Source: Photobacterium indicum (GTDB lineage: Bacteria > Pseudomonadota > Gammaproteobacteria > Enterobacterales > Vibrionaceae). Taken from it: DNA of 64,000 nucleotides. Made by a program: the position numbers and the translations under genes. Below, piece by piece: positions 39,870-50,217 of the stretch (position 1 is its first letter; every line of letters begins with the position of its first letter). The DNA is taken from assembly GCF_003026215.1 (NCBI RefSeq), contig NZ_PYOC01000002.1:806001-870000 (forward strand), written 5' to 3'. The notes below the pieces were generated by a model, which saw only the letters and a program-made list of their open reading frames with translations, was not told where the DNA came from and ran no database searches.

Positions 39870-40496
39870 ATGACGTGTTGGAAAATAATGATAGTGGACG
39901 ATCATCCACTTATGCGACGTGGTATTGGTCAATTATTAAGCTTTGAACCAGATTTTGAAATGATTGGCGAAGCAAGCAACGGAACAGATGCTGTTGCTAT
40001 GGCACATGAAAAAAATCCCGATCTTATTTTGCTTGATTTGAATATGAAAGGCATGTCTGGTCTTGATACGTTAAATGTAATGCGTGCTGAAGGTATTCTT
40101 GCCAGCATCGTAGTACTAACGGTTTCAGATAGTCGCTCTGATGTGAAAGCGCTGGTCGCTGCAGGTGCTGATGGGTACTTATTGAAAGATACTGAACCCG
40201 ATGAATTAATTAGCCTGCTGAAGCAAGCATTATGTGGGGGTAAAGCCTACAGTAATATCGTTCGAGAACACTTAGAAAGTAATACAGAGCAAGATTGCCT
40301 ATTAAGCTCACTTACTGATAGAGAAACTCAAATATTACAAGAAGTTGCTAAAGGCTACCGTAATAAACAAATTGCAGATGCACTGTTTATTTCAGAAGCG
40401 ACCGTTAAAGTACATATGAAAAGTTTACTGAAAAAGCTACAAGTAAAATCACGTACAGCAGCCACTGTTTTGTATTTAGAAGCACAAGGGCAATAA
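39870..40496 (+). CDS. narP: Nitrate/nitrite response regulator NarP
   Basis: 208 residues. Receiver domain with DDHPLMRRG acidic pair and phospho-Asp in LILLDLNMKGMSG (near 57), and a C-terminal LuxR-type HTH (LTDRETQILQEVAKGYRNKQ near 147-166, then EATVKVHMKSLLKKL). 9 bases after narQ. It probably acts on the 7-2-7 site between nap and narQ. NarP is preferred to NarL because NarQ and napFDABC are its usual partners. Confidence 0.93.
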   Translation: MTCWKIMIVDDHPLMRRGIGQLLSFEPDFEMIGEASNGTDAVAMAHEKNPDLILLDLNMKGMSGLDTLNVMRAEGILASIVVLTVSDSRSDVKALVAAGADGYLLKDTEPDELISLLKQALCGGKAYSNIVREHLESNTEQDCLLSSLTDRETQILQEVAKGYRNKQIADALFISEATVKVHMKSLLKKLQVKSRTAATVLYLEAQGQ

Positions 40497-40828
40497 TGAA
40501 GAAAATATACTTTATTGGCTTACTTTCTTTTTTATTAGTGGGTTGCGAAACAACCGCCTTACACCACGATGGTAAGCCAGTTCAGGTGACATGGAATGAC
40601 ACTCTGCATATGAGTGAATGTGAACCCAAAGGCACCATAGTGGCCTCTCAAGGTACGTGGTACAACTACTGGTTATTGAACGATGGTGATTTGACAGAAG
40701 CTGTGTTGAATAATCTCAGAAATAAAGCAGGGAAACTGGGTGCAAATACTATCCATCTATACGCCCCACAAACCTTTGGCACATCCGTCACGATAACTGC
40801 AAATGCTTACTTATGCCCTAAAGCATAA
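40496..40828 (+). CDS. DUF4156-like lipoprotein
   Basis: 110 residues with lipoprotein signal LLSFLLVGC (lipid Cys near 17). The mature part has CEPKGTIVASQGTWYNYW and NLRNKAGKLGANTIHLYA, the pattern of the DUF4156/RcsF-like small outer-membrane lipoproteins. Its ATG overlaps the narP stop by one base (TAATG), implying coupling to narQP, which is unusual. Function unknown. Confidence 0.8.
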   Translation: MKKIYFIGLLSFLLVGCETTALHHDGKPVQVTWNDTLHMSECEPKGTIVASQGTWYNYWLLNDGDLTEAVLNNLRNKAGKLGANTIHLYAPQTFGTSVTITANAYLCPKA

Positions 40829-40856
40829 TGCTCACTTTTTTATTATTACGTTGTAA

Positions 40857-40886
40857 ATAAAAACCGCAGTAACTGCGGTTTTCTTT
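40857..40886. terminator. Bidirectional terminator between convergent genes
   Basis: AAAACCGCAGT-A-ACTGCGGTTTT (40860-40882), T-rich on both sides; it ends the narQP-lipoprotein transcript and the winged-helix gene. Its minus-strand end overlaps the stop region. Confidence 0.8.
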
Positions 40887-41167
40887 TAGCAAGCAACAGA
40901 GGTAATGAGATCCTTTTCTCGGTTTTCAACCCATTGCAGATCGAAAGGCCCCCAATCACTTAGCTTATAATAGCCATCATTGTGTCGTTTACCATCTTGA
41001 ATAAACGTAAGTTCGATACCGATACCCGGCAAAGCTTTCAATACATCTTGAATCGTACGGCGTGGCCAACCAGTTTGTTCAATCAACCTTGGTACATTTG
41101 GGCGTTCGGTATGCTCAACAAGTAATGCCAAATAAAGACGGCGAGCAAAAACTGGATTCAGTTCCAT
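40886..41167 (-). CDS. Small winged-helix protein (HTH_43-like)
   Basis: 93 residues from ATG 41167, chosen because GGAGG lies 5 bases upstream; four codons of upstream frame are rejected. NPVFARRLYLALLVEHTER and NVPRLIEQTGWPRRTIQDVLKAL form a helix-turn-helix, followed by a wing (IELTFIQDGKRHNDGYYKL). It is the whole protein, so probably a small DNA-binding regulator. An FNR-like site lies 54 bases upstream. Target unknown. Confidence 0.8.
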   Translation of the reverse strand: MELNPVFARRLYLALLVEHTERPNVPRLIEQTGWPRRTIQDVLKALPGIGIELTFIQDGKRHNDGYYKLSDWGPFDLQWVENREKDLITSVAC

Positions 41168-41220
41168 TGAGACCTCCATAATACAGAGGCTTCATTATTC
41201 CGAGATCCACAACTGGCATG

Positions 41221-41234
41221 TTGAGTTTGATCAA
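41221..41234. promoter_or_regulatory. FNR-like site upstream of the winged-helix gene
   Basis: TTGAG-TTTG-ATCAA, nine of ten consensus bases. Centred about 41 bases upstream of the start expected from a minus-strand AATAAT (-10) at 41199-41194: class II activator geometry. Confidence 0.55.
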
Positions 41235-41368
41235 TTAGCTATTTAGTTTTCACCCTATACAAAGTCAAAAGTGCGACTTAGGTCTCACTAGCACATAAAA
41301 AAAGTAAAAAAGTGCCACGTCAGACATCAGACATGCCATTTTTAAAGATCTCTCCTGTTTAACGATGT

Positions 41369-42007
41369 TTAAAACTTATAACCACCAGAAATCATAAATA
41401 CCCAAGGGTCAATATCAGTTTTAATAGTCACATCATCAGCACCCGCTTTGAATTTCACATCAGTGCTAATATCGGCGTACCATACCGATGCCCCGACAAA
41501 CCAATCATCGTTGATCATATAATCAAGACCCGCATTGGCAGCCAACCCCCATGAATCTTCCAGTTTCAAACCGCTCAGACCTGCATCTTTACCAGCAGTA
41601 TTAAACTCTTCATTAAAGAACGTGGTGTAGTTGATACCTGCACCTACGTATGGACGCAGTTTACTGCCACTATCCATAAAGTAATACTGCAGCATGAACG
41701 TCGGTGGCAACTGCTCTACTTCTGCGATTTCACCTAGTGAGCCTAAAGAGATTTTGTGTTTGAAAGGGGTTGCCGCTAGCACTTCAAAACTGATGTTATC
41801 AGTGATCATATAACCAAACGTCAGACCTAGCTGGGTATTTGAGTCGATCTTAAACTCACCTAAATTAAGCACATCATCACTGCTTTCATTAGGTACAACC
41901 GATGCAATACCTGCACGTACAAGAAAATCACCTTTCTTATGCGCTAAAGCTTGGGGAGCGGCTGTGATACTGGCTATTACTGCTAGTGTACAAAGGGTCT
42001 TTTTCAT
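41369..42007 (-). CDS. ompW: Outer-membrane protein OmpW
   Basis: An eight-stranded barrel of the OmpW family, linked to small hydrophobic solute passage and to stress and oxygen adaptation. 212 residues from ATG 42007. Signal peptide to PQALA, then HKKGDFLVRAGIASVVPNES; family features LGLTFGYMITDNISFEVLAA, PPTFMLQYYF, LRPYVGAGINYTTFF and C-terminal DPWVFMISGGYKF ending in Phe. Two perfect FNR boxes lie upstream. FNR control of ompW is known in E. coli and Vibrio. Confidence 0.95.
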   Translation of the reverse strand: MKKTLCTLAVIASITAAPQALAHKKGDFLVRAGIASVVPNESSDDVLNLGEFKIDSNTQLGLTFGYMITDNISFEVLAATPFKHKISLGSLGEIAEVEQLPPTFMLQYYFMDSGSKLRPYVGAGINYTTFFNEEFNTAGKDAGLSGLKLEDSWGLAANAGLDYMINDDWFVGASVWYADISTDVKFKAGADDVTIKTDIDPWVFMISGGYKF

Positions 42008-42084
42008 TATTATTATCTCCATTCCTTTTGAGCTGAATTTATCGTATTCAGGCTAATTTGGGGCTTCATGTTGGAACGGAGCAG

Positions 42085-42090
42085 AATGTA
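42085..42090 (-). promoter_or_regulatory. Candidate -10 of the downstream ompW promoter
   Basis: Minus-strand TACATT, placed exactly at -12 to -7 if the FNR box at 42113-42126 is centred at -41.5. Confidence 0.5.
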
Positions 42091-42112
42091 ACCATTTTGA
42101 AACACCCTGTTA

Positions 42113-42126
42113 TTGATTGAAATCAA
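42113..42126. promoter_or_regulatory. Perfect FNR box, ompW-proximal
   Basis: TTGATTGAAATCAA, all ten conserved bases of TTGAT-N4-ATCAA. Confidence 0.85.
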
Positions 42127-42132
42127 TTTATA
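42127..42132 (-). promoter_or_regulatory. Candidate -10 of the upstream ompW promoter
   Basis: Minus-strand TATAAA, giving a start near 42120 with the distal FNR box at about -43. Confidence 0.45.
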
Positions 42133-42156
42133 AAAATTCACTATAATAAATAACTT

Positions 42157-42170
42157 TTGATTCAGATCAA
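42157..42170. promoter_or_regulatory. Perfect FNR box, ompW-distal
   Basis: TTGATTCAGATCAA, all ten conserved bases; centre 44 bases from the proximal box. Confidence 0.85.
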
Positions 42171-42460
42171 TAACTTAAAACCATATTTAACGACAACACG
42201 CTCCCGATCCTAAAGTTGTACTTCTCTCACCCTTAATAGGTACTCTGTGTCACATAATTAGCGTGTAAGCTAGGCCTCTTTTTAACGTTACTTCTGTCTT
42301 TTTGAACTTAATTAACCACAAAAATAAAATGGTTAATTAAACAACAATCATTATTCTGGACTTAACATCGAAGAAACAAATGTAATTTCATTGGCTTGAT
42401 AGTCTAAAGTTTGACTACAACACTTTAAAATTCTGCTTATTTTTGTTCAACGGAGTCGTT

Positions 42461-42856
42461 ATGACACCTGCTTTCTGGTGCATTATTATCTTGATAATTG
42501 TTAACTACCTTTTGGCAGGACTAGGAGGCTGGTTAACGATAAAACAAACGGGTAGATTTGATATTAATCAACCTCGAGTTCAAGAACGTGCTTTGACGGG
42601 AGCCGCAGCTCGAATAAAATCAGCCCAAGCGAACGGCTGGGAAATCATTCCTGTTTTTGCCATTTGTATTTTTATTGCCCACTTAGCTGGAGTACCCGAA
42701 GAGCAAGCCGCCCTGCCCGCTTACCTATTTCTCGCAACTCGCCTACTCTATATTCTTTGTTATGCTTTCAAGTTGAGCCCTTGGCGGTCGTTAATCTTTT
42801 TCACCAATATCATTGCGTGTGGCTGGCTAATTAAAATGGCCGTAGCCTTGGGTTGA
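42461..42856 (+). CDS. MAPEG family membrane protein
   Basis: 131 residues from ATG 42461 (GGAG 5 bases upstream; an in-frame TTG before it is rejected). Four membrane spans. Family marks: the polar loop RALTGAAARIKSAQANGWE near 44-62, and the FLATRLLYILCYAFKLSPWR segment near 93-112 typical of MAPEG proteins. These are glutathione-linked or eicosanoid-type membrane enzymes in eukaryotes; bacterial members have uncertain substrates. Single gene. Confidence 0.87.
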   Translation: MTPAFWCIIILIIVNYLLAGLGGWLTIKQTGRFDINQPRVQERALTGAAARIKSAQANGWEIIPVFAICIFIAHLAGVPEEQAALPAYLFLATRLLYILCYAFKLSPWRSLIFFTNIIACGWLIKMAVALG

Positions 42857-42921
42857 TAAGTAGCAGCCAAGCAGTATCAGTAGTAATATCTGTGCTTTTT
42901 TATACCTATAAATAAGGTCAT

Positions 42922-43386
42922 ATGATGAGCGGTGCACAAAAATTACTTAAGGCCACACAAGATGCGATCAAACAGAAACCCGTATTACTTGATGTATTAA
43001 CTGAAAAAGAAAGACAAAGTGTTCATCAAGCCTTTACTAATGGAACACCGCTGGAACTCAATGCCGCATCGTTATTGATCATTTTTCAAGCCCCGCAGCG
43101 CTTAATTGAAGATGAACTAACACTGACAAACGGTGTGTTGTCTGTCTATTCATGGCAAAACGAAAATAATGCAATCAGCCTTTTTACTTATTTCGATGAA
43201 ACGCGTTGTCTCGTCACAATAAAAAATAACGCCATTATCGCTCAGCCAGTCACTCTGAATTCTGTCATCAATGGGGATAGCTTTACGCCTTTTACACTCG
43301 CAGATGATGAAGCAAAAAAAGTGGAGACCTTTTATCAAGAATTTCGCCAAGACGCGAATGATGAATGGTTAAACGAATCAAAATAA
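42922..43386 (+). CDS. Cytoplasmic protein of 154 residues, unknown
   Basis: No signal or membrane span. Helical N-terminus (AQKLLKATQDAIKQKPVLLDVLTEKERQSV) followed by a predicted beta-rich part (GVLSVYSWQNENNAISLFTYF, RCLVTIKNNAIIAQPVTL). AAGG lies before two adjacent ATGs; the second (42925) has the better spacing. It precedes the ArsC-like gene by about 100 bases. Family not recognised. Confidence 0.65.
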   Translation: MMSGAQKLLKATQDAIKQKPVLLDVLTEKERQSVHQAFTNGTPLELNAASLLIIFQAPQRLIEDELTLTNGVLSVYSWQNENNAISLFTYFDETRCLVTIKNNAIIAQPVTLNSVINGDSFTPFTLADDEAKKVETFYQEFRQDANDEWLNESK

Positions 43387-43484
43387 GTCTGTTTTAAAAA
43401 GTGACCACCATCACCCATTGCGAAGGTTAGCTATTCTCGCTATAAAGGAAAGCTAACAAATAACAAAATAAAGTCAGCATCATT

Positions 43485-45684
<2,200 letters not shown>

Positions 45685-45885
45685 ATGGAATGGTTACTTA
45701 ACCCTTGGGTGATTACCGTTGTCATACTAAGTGTCGTTGTTAGCAACATTATGGCGTTGAAATACACGGCCAACATGAAGTTCGGTGATCGTGACAAAAT
45801 TAAATACCTCAAAGAAAAACACGACAAAGAACAAGCACTGCAAAAAGAAGATAATAAAAATAGCAGTAACAAGACTAGCAACTAG
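45685..45885 (+). CDS. DUF2897 family small membrane protein
   Basis: 66 residues starting directly after the upstream stop. One N-terminal span (WVITVVILSVVVSNIMALKY, 8-27), then a charged tail rich in Lys, Asp and Asn. The WLLNPWV start and ALKYTANMKFG are family features. Function unknown; last gene of the dapE operon before the terminator. Confidence 0.8.
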   Translation: MEWLLNPWVITVVILSVVVSNIMALKYTANMKFGDRDKIKYLKEKHDKEQALQKEDNKNSSNKTSN

Positions 45886-45911
45886 CCTCACAAAAAAGGT
45901 GGCCAATAATC

Positions 45912-45930
45912 CTGTCTCTTATACACAAAT
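45912..45930. mobile_element. Solitary IS50/IS4-family-like transposon end
   Basis: CTGTCTCTTATACACAAAT matches the IS50 outside end (CTGACTCTTATACACAAGT) at 17 of 19 positions. No partner end or transposase frame is seen nearby, so it is a relic or a solo end. Confidence 0.5.
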
Positions 45931-45958
45931 CCCCAGTTTAAAACACTGGGGATTTTTT
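45927..45958 (+). terminator. Terminator of the dapE operon
   Basis: AAATCCCCAGT-7-ACTGGGGATTT followed by TTT. Its 5' arm overlaps the IS50-like end. Confidence 0.85.
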
Positions 45959-46062
45959 AACGTCGTTTCAATATCACAACCTGATCTTTTGTTATTAAAC
46001 CAAAAACGATCATTATGTATATTTCTGCTCCTCAACATTGGAGGATTCATTCTCATTCCACT

Positions 46063-46082
46063 TTATACCAAATCCATTAATT
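46063..46082. repeat. Fragment resembling the MITE terminal repeat
   Basis: TATACCAAATCCATTAATTA shares CCATTAATTA and the TACCAAA start with the left end of the element at 30339, but the rest is absent. Confidence 0.45.
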
Positions 46083-46276
46083 ATATCGGGAACGTAGAGC
46101 AAGGAGCACACTCGCTGACGTGAAGCGACAGCCGATGATTAAAAATGCCCCCCCCTCTCTTAACATTTATCTTTTTGGGATATATTTGACGCATTCTAAA
46201 CCGAATTATATTTAAAAATCAGTAAGTTTGTACTTCTTCATTACTTTTCGATATAACCCTCGCTAAGCAACAAGAT

Positions 46277-46285
46277 TGATATAAT
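46277..46285 (+). promoter_or_regulatory. Extended -10 promoter of the unknown cassette
   Basis: TGATATAAT, a perfect extended -10 (TGnTATAAT), 73 bases before the ATG at 46359. No -35 is evident. Confidence 0.45.
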
Positions 46286-46358
46286 TTTTAGGTATTTTAG
46301 AGCTTTATTAAATTCTTAGCGGTGTATTGTGCGCGGCTTATTTTATGGATTATAACAA

Positions 46359-46703
46359 ATGGATGTTCGAAAACTTACAACGATAGGCCTTTCTATTTTG
46401 GGTATTCTTGGTTGGATTTTGGCTGTAGGGATAGTATTTTCTGATTACCAAGATAAAGGACAAGAAGTTAAGGCTCTCATTGATGAAAACAAAGCTCAAC
46501 AAGTCATAATCGTCGATATCTTGAGTAAGGAAGTTGATGCCGTAGTTTCAAAGTGTAGCAAAAAATCAGGGAAGGATATTAAGTGGACGGGTCAATTTTA
46601 TCTGGTTGATAAATACTGTAAATTGCCAATATTAAATAGCAATATTCATATTAGATCTCAGTGTCAGGAAATTAAAAAATGCTTACCATCGAAGCAAGAT
46701 TAA
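46359..46703 (+). CDS. Single-span protein of 114 residues, unknown (accessory)
   Basis: An N-terminal membrane span (TIGLSILGILGWILAVGIVF, about 8-27), then an acidic, helical extracytoplasmic part with four Cys (KCSKKSGK, KYCKLP, SQCQEIKKC). Weak ribosome site (GGATT). AT-rich codon use unlike the housekeeping neighbours. It overlaps the next frame by 25 bases, which supports a two-gene unit. Family not recognised. Confidence 0.55.
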   Translation: MDVRKLTTIGLSILGILGWILAVGIVFSDYQDKGQEVKALIDENKAQQVIIVDILSKEVDAVVSKCSKKSGKDIKWTGQFYLVDKYCKLPILNSNIHIRSQCQEIKKCLPSKQD

Positions 46704-47068
46704 CATTGTTTTTTATTGTATGCATAATTGAAGTAATGTTTCTTTTGTCAATAATGATAATTAATCTGAAATCTATTAATGTAATATCATTTGATGGTAA
46801 TCATATGCGGATTGGTGGTGAAATTGTTGTTACGGTTAGGTTAGGGTCTGGTAATCAGAGGTTATTATCTTACCTATTCGAGAATCAGGACACCCCCATA
46901 TCAGTGGAAGAAGTTGAAAAGGCTTTGGGTAAACCCTGCTATTTGAGCAAAGTCATTGATAATTTAAGAATACCTAAACACATAAGCAAAAGAATTTTTC
47001 ATATAAGTGACGGTAATAAAACAGTAATATTTTCGCCAGCAGTTTTAGGGAAAAAAGCCAGCAAATAA
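46679..47068 (+). CDS. Membrane-anchored protein of 129 residues with a possible winged-helix domain
   Basis: An N-terminal span (TLFFIVCIIEVMFLLSIMII, about 9-28), then a soluble domain. Residues about 55-125 (RLLSYLFENQDTPISVEEVE, YLSKVIDNLRIP, FHISDGNKTVIF) look like helix-helix-helix-wing, recalling regulators of the OmpR/ToxR type, but the order (membrane first) is reversed from ToxR. Co-directional and overlapping with 46359-46703; a terminator hairpin follows at 47104. AT-rich, probably acquired. Unrecognised family; the winged-helix reading is an inference. Confidence 0.55.
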   Translation: MLTIEARLTLFFIVCIIEVMFLLSIMIINLKSINVISFDGNHMRIGGEIVVTVRLGSGNQRLLSYLFENQDTPISVEEVEKALGKPCYLSKVIDNLRIPKHISKRIFHISDGNKTVIFSPAVLGKKASK

Positions 47069-47103
47069 AAATATCATGCTGGCTGTAAAATTGGCTAGGT
47101 TTC

Positions 47104-47137
47104 AATCCCCACGTGTCGTATTGGTTCGTGGGGATTT
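47104..47137 (+). terminator. Terminator-like hairpin of the unknown cassette
   Basis: AATCCCCACG-13-CGTGGGGATT, then TCATT. The stem is related to those at 45927 and 47332. Confidence 0.6.
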
Positions 47138-47327
47138 CATTATCAAACAGCTGGCATATAGTATTTGTGATATACATCACCTTTTTTTATCTAAGAAAGA
47201 TTGAGAAAAGGATAACTAACGTGTACCTTATAAAAGTAATTTTTTGTGTTAATAAACAACACCTTAAATCACTGGCAATACCTACCTTTGGTTTAATCAC
47301 AAAGGATCATAGGTTGATATGAAGCTC
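47138..47327. other. Gap before the proA terminator
   Basis: 190 AT-rich bases. A short open frame (47113-47322) has no ribosome site or protein features and is not called. Confidence 0.5.
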
Positions 47328-47359
47328 AAAAAAATCCCCAGCTTTTACACTGAGGATTT
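47328..47359 (-). terminator. Terminator of proA
   Basis: AAATCCCCAG (47332-47341) pairs with CTGAGGATTT (47350-47359); seven T/A-rich bases follow on the minus strand. Confidence 0.75.
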
Positions 47360-47433
47360 CTATACAATAGCCAGCCAATGGCAACTTTTTTGATGAGCAA
47401 TACCATTATTCTAGCTTGGTATAAGCATCACAC

Positions 47434-48690
47434 TTATGGGCGTACTAAGTAGTCAGCCTGACCTACCCACTTGTAACTTGTTAGCTCTTCTAAGCCCATA
47501 GGGCCACGTGCATGCAGCTTCTGAGTAGATACTGCAACCTCGGCACCTAAACCAAACTGCGCACCGTCTGTAAAGCGTGTAGATGCATTCACATACACAG
47601 CAGCAGAGCCTGCCGCATTAACGAAACGTTCAGCAGATTGAATATCGTTAGTCAAAATCGCATCAGAGTGGCTCGCGTTATGTTTACGCATATGAGCAAT
47701 CGCTTCTGCAACATCGGCAACCACTTTTACGCCTAACGTGAAACTTAGCCATTCAGTATCAAAATCACCGTCTGCAACATGACGTAATGCCGCCGCTTTT
47801 CCTTCAAGGAAAGAATACGCCGCATCGTCAGCAACAAATTCAACGTTACTTTTGTTTAAACGCTCAGCTAAGCGGGGTAAAAAAGTCTCTGCCACTTTTT
47901 CGCTCACCAACAACGTATCCAATGCATTACACGCTGATGGGCGCTGCGCTTTGGCATTTTCAACCACATCAATTGAACGAGATATATCCGCAGAATGATC
48001 AACGTAAACATGGCTAATACCAAAGCCACCGATAATCACAGGAATGGTGCTGTTTTCTTTACACATTTTATGCAAGCCAGCACCACCACGTGGAATAATC
48101 ATATCAACGTACTGATCAAGGCGCAGTAACTGCGATACTAACTCACGATCCGGTTTGTCGATGTACTGAACCGATGCGGCTGGTAAGTCTGCTTTTTTCA
48201 GTGCGACTTGAATGACTTTCACTAATTCCACATTGGAATGAAATGTCTCGCGTCCACCACGTAGAATACTTGCATTACCCGTTTTCAAACACAGTGCAGC
48301 AATATCAATCGTTACATTTGGGCGGGCTTCATAAATAACACCAACAACCCCCAAAGGCACACGGCGGCGGCTTAAACGCATACCGTTCTCTAATACTCGG
48401 CTATCGAGCTCGGCACCTACAGGATCATTTAAACTGATCACGTTACGTACGTCATTGGCAATGCCGGTTAGCCTTTCTTCATTCAGCAAAAGGCGATCAA
48501 TCAACGCATCTGTCATGCCTGATTCACGTGCGGCATTAATATCTTTAGCGTTGGCCGCCAAAATCGCATCTTTGTTTGCTTCTAGCTCATCAGCAATGAT
48601 CGCTAATGCTTGGTTTTTTTGTGCTGTTGCCACTGTTGCTAATTCGAAAGCCGCTTCTTGAGCCGCTTTGCCCATATGTTCAAGATTCAC
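47434..48690 (-). CDS. proA: Gamma-glutamyl phosphate reductase ProA
   Basis: Second step of proline synthesis; reduces glutamyl-5-phosphate to the semialdehyde. 418 residues from GTG 48690 ([12 protein letters not shown]), chosen because GAGGAAA lies 8 bases upstream; an ATG ten codons earlier has no site. The catalytic Cys is in [15 protein letters not shown] near 250. Follows proB by 89 bases. Confidence 0.96.
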   Translation of the reverse strand: MNLEHMGKAAQEAAFELATVATAQKNQALAIIADELEANKDAILAANAKDINAARESGMTDALIDRLLLNEERLTGIANDVRNVISLNDPVGAELDSRVLENGMRLSRRRVPLGVVGVIYEARPNVTIDIAALCLKTGNASILRGGRETFHSNVELVKVIQVALKKADLPAASVQYIDKPDRELVSQLLRLDQYVDMIIPRGGAGLHKMCKENSTIPVIIGGFGISHVYVDHSADISRSIDVVENAKAQRPSACNALDTLLVSEKVAETFLPRLAERLNKSNVEFVADDAAYSFLEGKAAALRHVADGDFDTEWLSFTLGVKVVADVAEAIAHMRKHNASHSDAILTNDIQSAERFVNAAGSAAVYVNASTRFTDGAQFGLGAEVAVSTQKLHARGPMGLEELTSYKWVGQADYLVRP

Positions 48691-48779
48691 AATATTTCCT
48701 CTTTCATGCCAAGTCATCAATATACGTTACGTTGGTTTAATTACATTACTACTGTAAATAACCACTTTAAATGATGACT

Positions 48780-49916
48780 TTAAATAACCACTAGATCATC
48801 ACGGTGAATAGCAACAGGACCATATTCATAACCCAGCACTTTATAAATTTCTTGGCTGTGCTTACCTACAATCATTGCCATATCGCGGCTTGAATAGCGA
48901 CAAATACCGCGGGCTAACAAAACACCGTTGGTATCGAAAATTCGTGCTACTTCGCCACGTTCAAATGCCCCTTTTACTTCGCTAATACCTTTCGATAGTA
49001 AGCTACTACCTCTTTCCAGTACGGCCTTAGCGGCACCAGTATCAATCACAATATCACCAGCTGGTGGGGGGCCTGCTAAAATCCAACGCTTACGACTTTC
49101 TAGTGGTGTATCTAACGGAAGAAAGCGTGTTCCTACCGACTCACCACTGGCTAAATCAGAAATCACATCGGGGCGACTACCCGCTGCAATAATCACTTCA
49201 ATACCCGCACGACGAGCAACATCTGCGGCTTGTAGTTTAGTTGCCATACCGCCAGTACCTAAACCACCTACGCTGCCGCCCGCCAATTTGCGCAGTGTTT
49301 CATCAATGGTATGCACTTCGCGAATAAGCTCTGCATCTGGGTTATTACGAGGATCCGCCGTAAATAAACCGGGTTGATCGGTTAATAGCAGCAGTTTATC
49401 TGCACCACCTAAAATACCCACCAAAGCAGATAAATTATCATTATCGCCTACTTTTATTTCAGTGGTAGCAACCGCATCGTTTTCATTTACAACTGGAATA
49501 ATGCCGTTATCTAATAAGGCAATAAGCATATCTCGTGCATTCAAGTAACGTTCACGATCATCAAGATCGGCACGTGTTAGCAGCATCTGACCGACATGAA
49601 GACCATAAATGCCAAACAAGCTTTCCCACTCTTGAATCAAACGGCTTTGACCTACAGCAGCAAGTAACTGTTTGCTTGCCATTGTTTTAGGCAGTTCAGG
49701 ATAACCTAAATGCTCTCGACCAGCTGCAATCGCACCTGATGTCACAATAATTACTTTATGACCATGGCGTCGAAGATAAGCACATTGGCGAACCAACTCA
49801 ACCATATGAGCACGATCTAGCTTCAAAGTACCACCCGTTAATACACTGGTACCAAGCTTTACAACAATGGTTTGCTTGGGGGGGAGCGTTTGTTTATCCG
49901 ATAAAGGCGGTGTCAT
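48780..49916 (-). CDS. proB: Glutamate 5-kinase ProB
   Basis: First, feedback-controlled step of proline synthesis. Amino-acid kinase domain from [14 protein letters not shown], with ENDAVAT and [15 protein letters not shown] motifs, and a C-terminal PUA domain (from about residue 270). The start is uncertain: ATG 49916 gives 378 residues, close to the family length, but its ribosome site (AGGG, 3-base gap) is poor; ATG 49997 would add 27 residues without family similarity. Confidence 0.95.
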   Translation of the reverse strand: MTPPLSDKQTLPPKQTIVVKLGTSVLTGGTLKLDRAHMVELVRQCAYLRRHGHKVIIVTSGAIAAGREHLGYPELPKTMASKQLLAAVGQSRLIQEWESLFGIYGLHVGQMLLTRADLDDRERYLNARDMLIALLDNGIIPVVNENDAVATTEIKVGDNDNLSALVGILGGADKLLLLTDQPGLFTADPRNNPDAELIREVHTIDETLRKLAGGSVGGLGTGGMATKLQAADVARRAGIEVIIAAGSRPDVISDLASGESVGTRFLPLDTPLESRKRWILAGPPPAGDIVIDTGAAKAVLERGSSLLSKGISEVKGAFERGEVARIFDTNGVLLARGICRYSSRDMAMIVGKHSQEIYKVLGYEYGPVAIHRDDLVVI

Positions 49917-50217
49917 AGACCCTACGTGTTTTTCAACATTCGAAAGATCGCCTTCAAGCTTTAGTGCATTAACATTTAGGTGTTTAGTATCAGCCATGGG
50001 AATAAACAAAAAGTAGATAATAAGTGTGCATTTGTTTTATCAATCCCATTGCAAGATCACAAGAGAAATGCAGCAATCATATGAAGAATTAATAAAATAA
50101 AATGGGATTCAGCTAAAAATAGAACGAAACAGCCTAAAGTACCGTTAAAATGATAAAGACCTCTTTGTCGCTAACCGCTAACAATGAAGCCTTTTAAGAT
50201 CGTTTGTTTGTTATTTA

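Larger units (their letters stand above)
42008..42460. other. ompW / MAPEG divergent intergenic region
   Basis: 453 bases. The ompW-proximal half holds two FNR boxes and matching -10 elements; the rest shows no recognised feature. Confidence 0.6.
45886..46279. other. Accessory-looking gap upstream of the unknown cassette
   Basis: Holds the IS50-like end (45912-45930), a terminator, a MITE-end-like fragment (46063-46082) and a run of eight C near 46150. The overlapping frame 45785-46123 has no ribosome site or protein-like features and is not called. Confidence 0.5.

Noticed and set aside
45785..46123. 112-codon plus frame running through the dapE-operon terminator
   Set aside because: It overlaps the DUF2897 gene in another frame and crosses a strong terminator; no start signal.
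47113..47322. 69-codon plus frame before proA
   Set aside because: No ribosome site; its start lies within a hairpin. Low-complexity AT-rich product.
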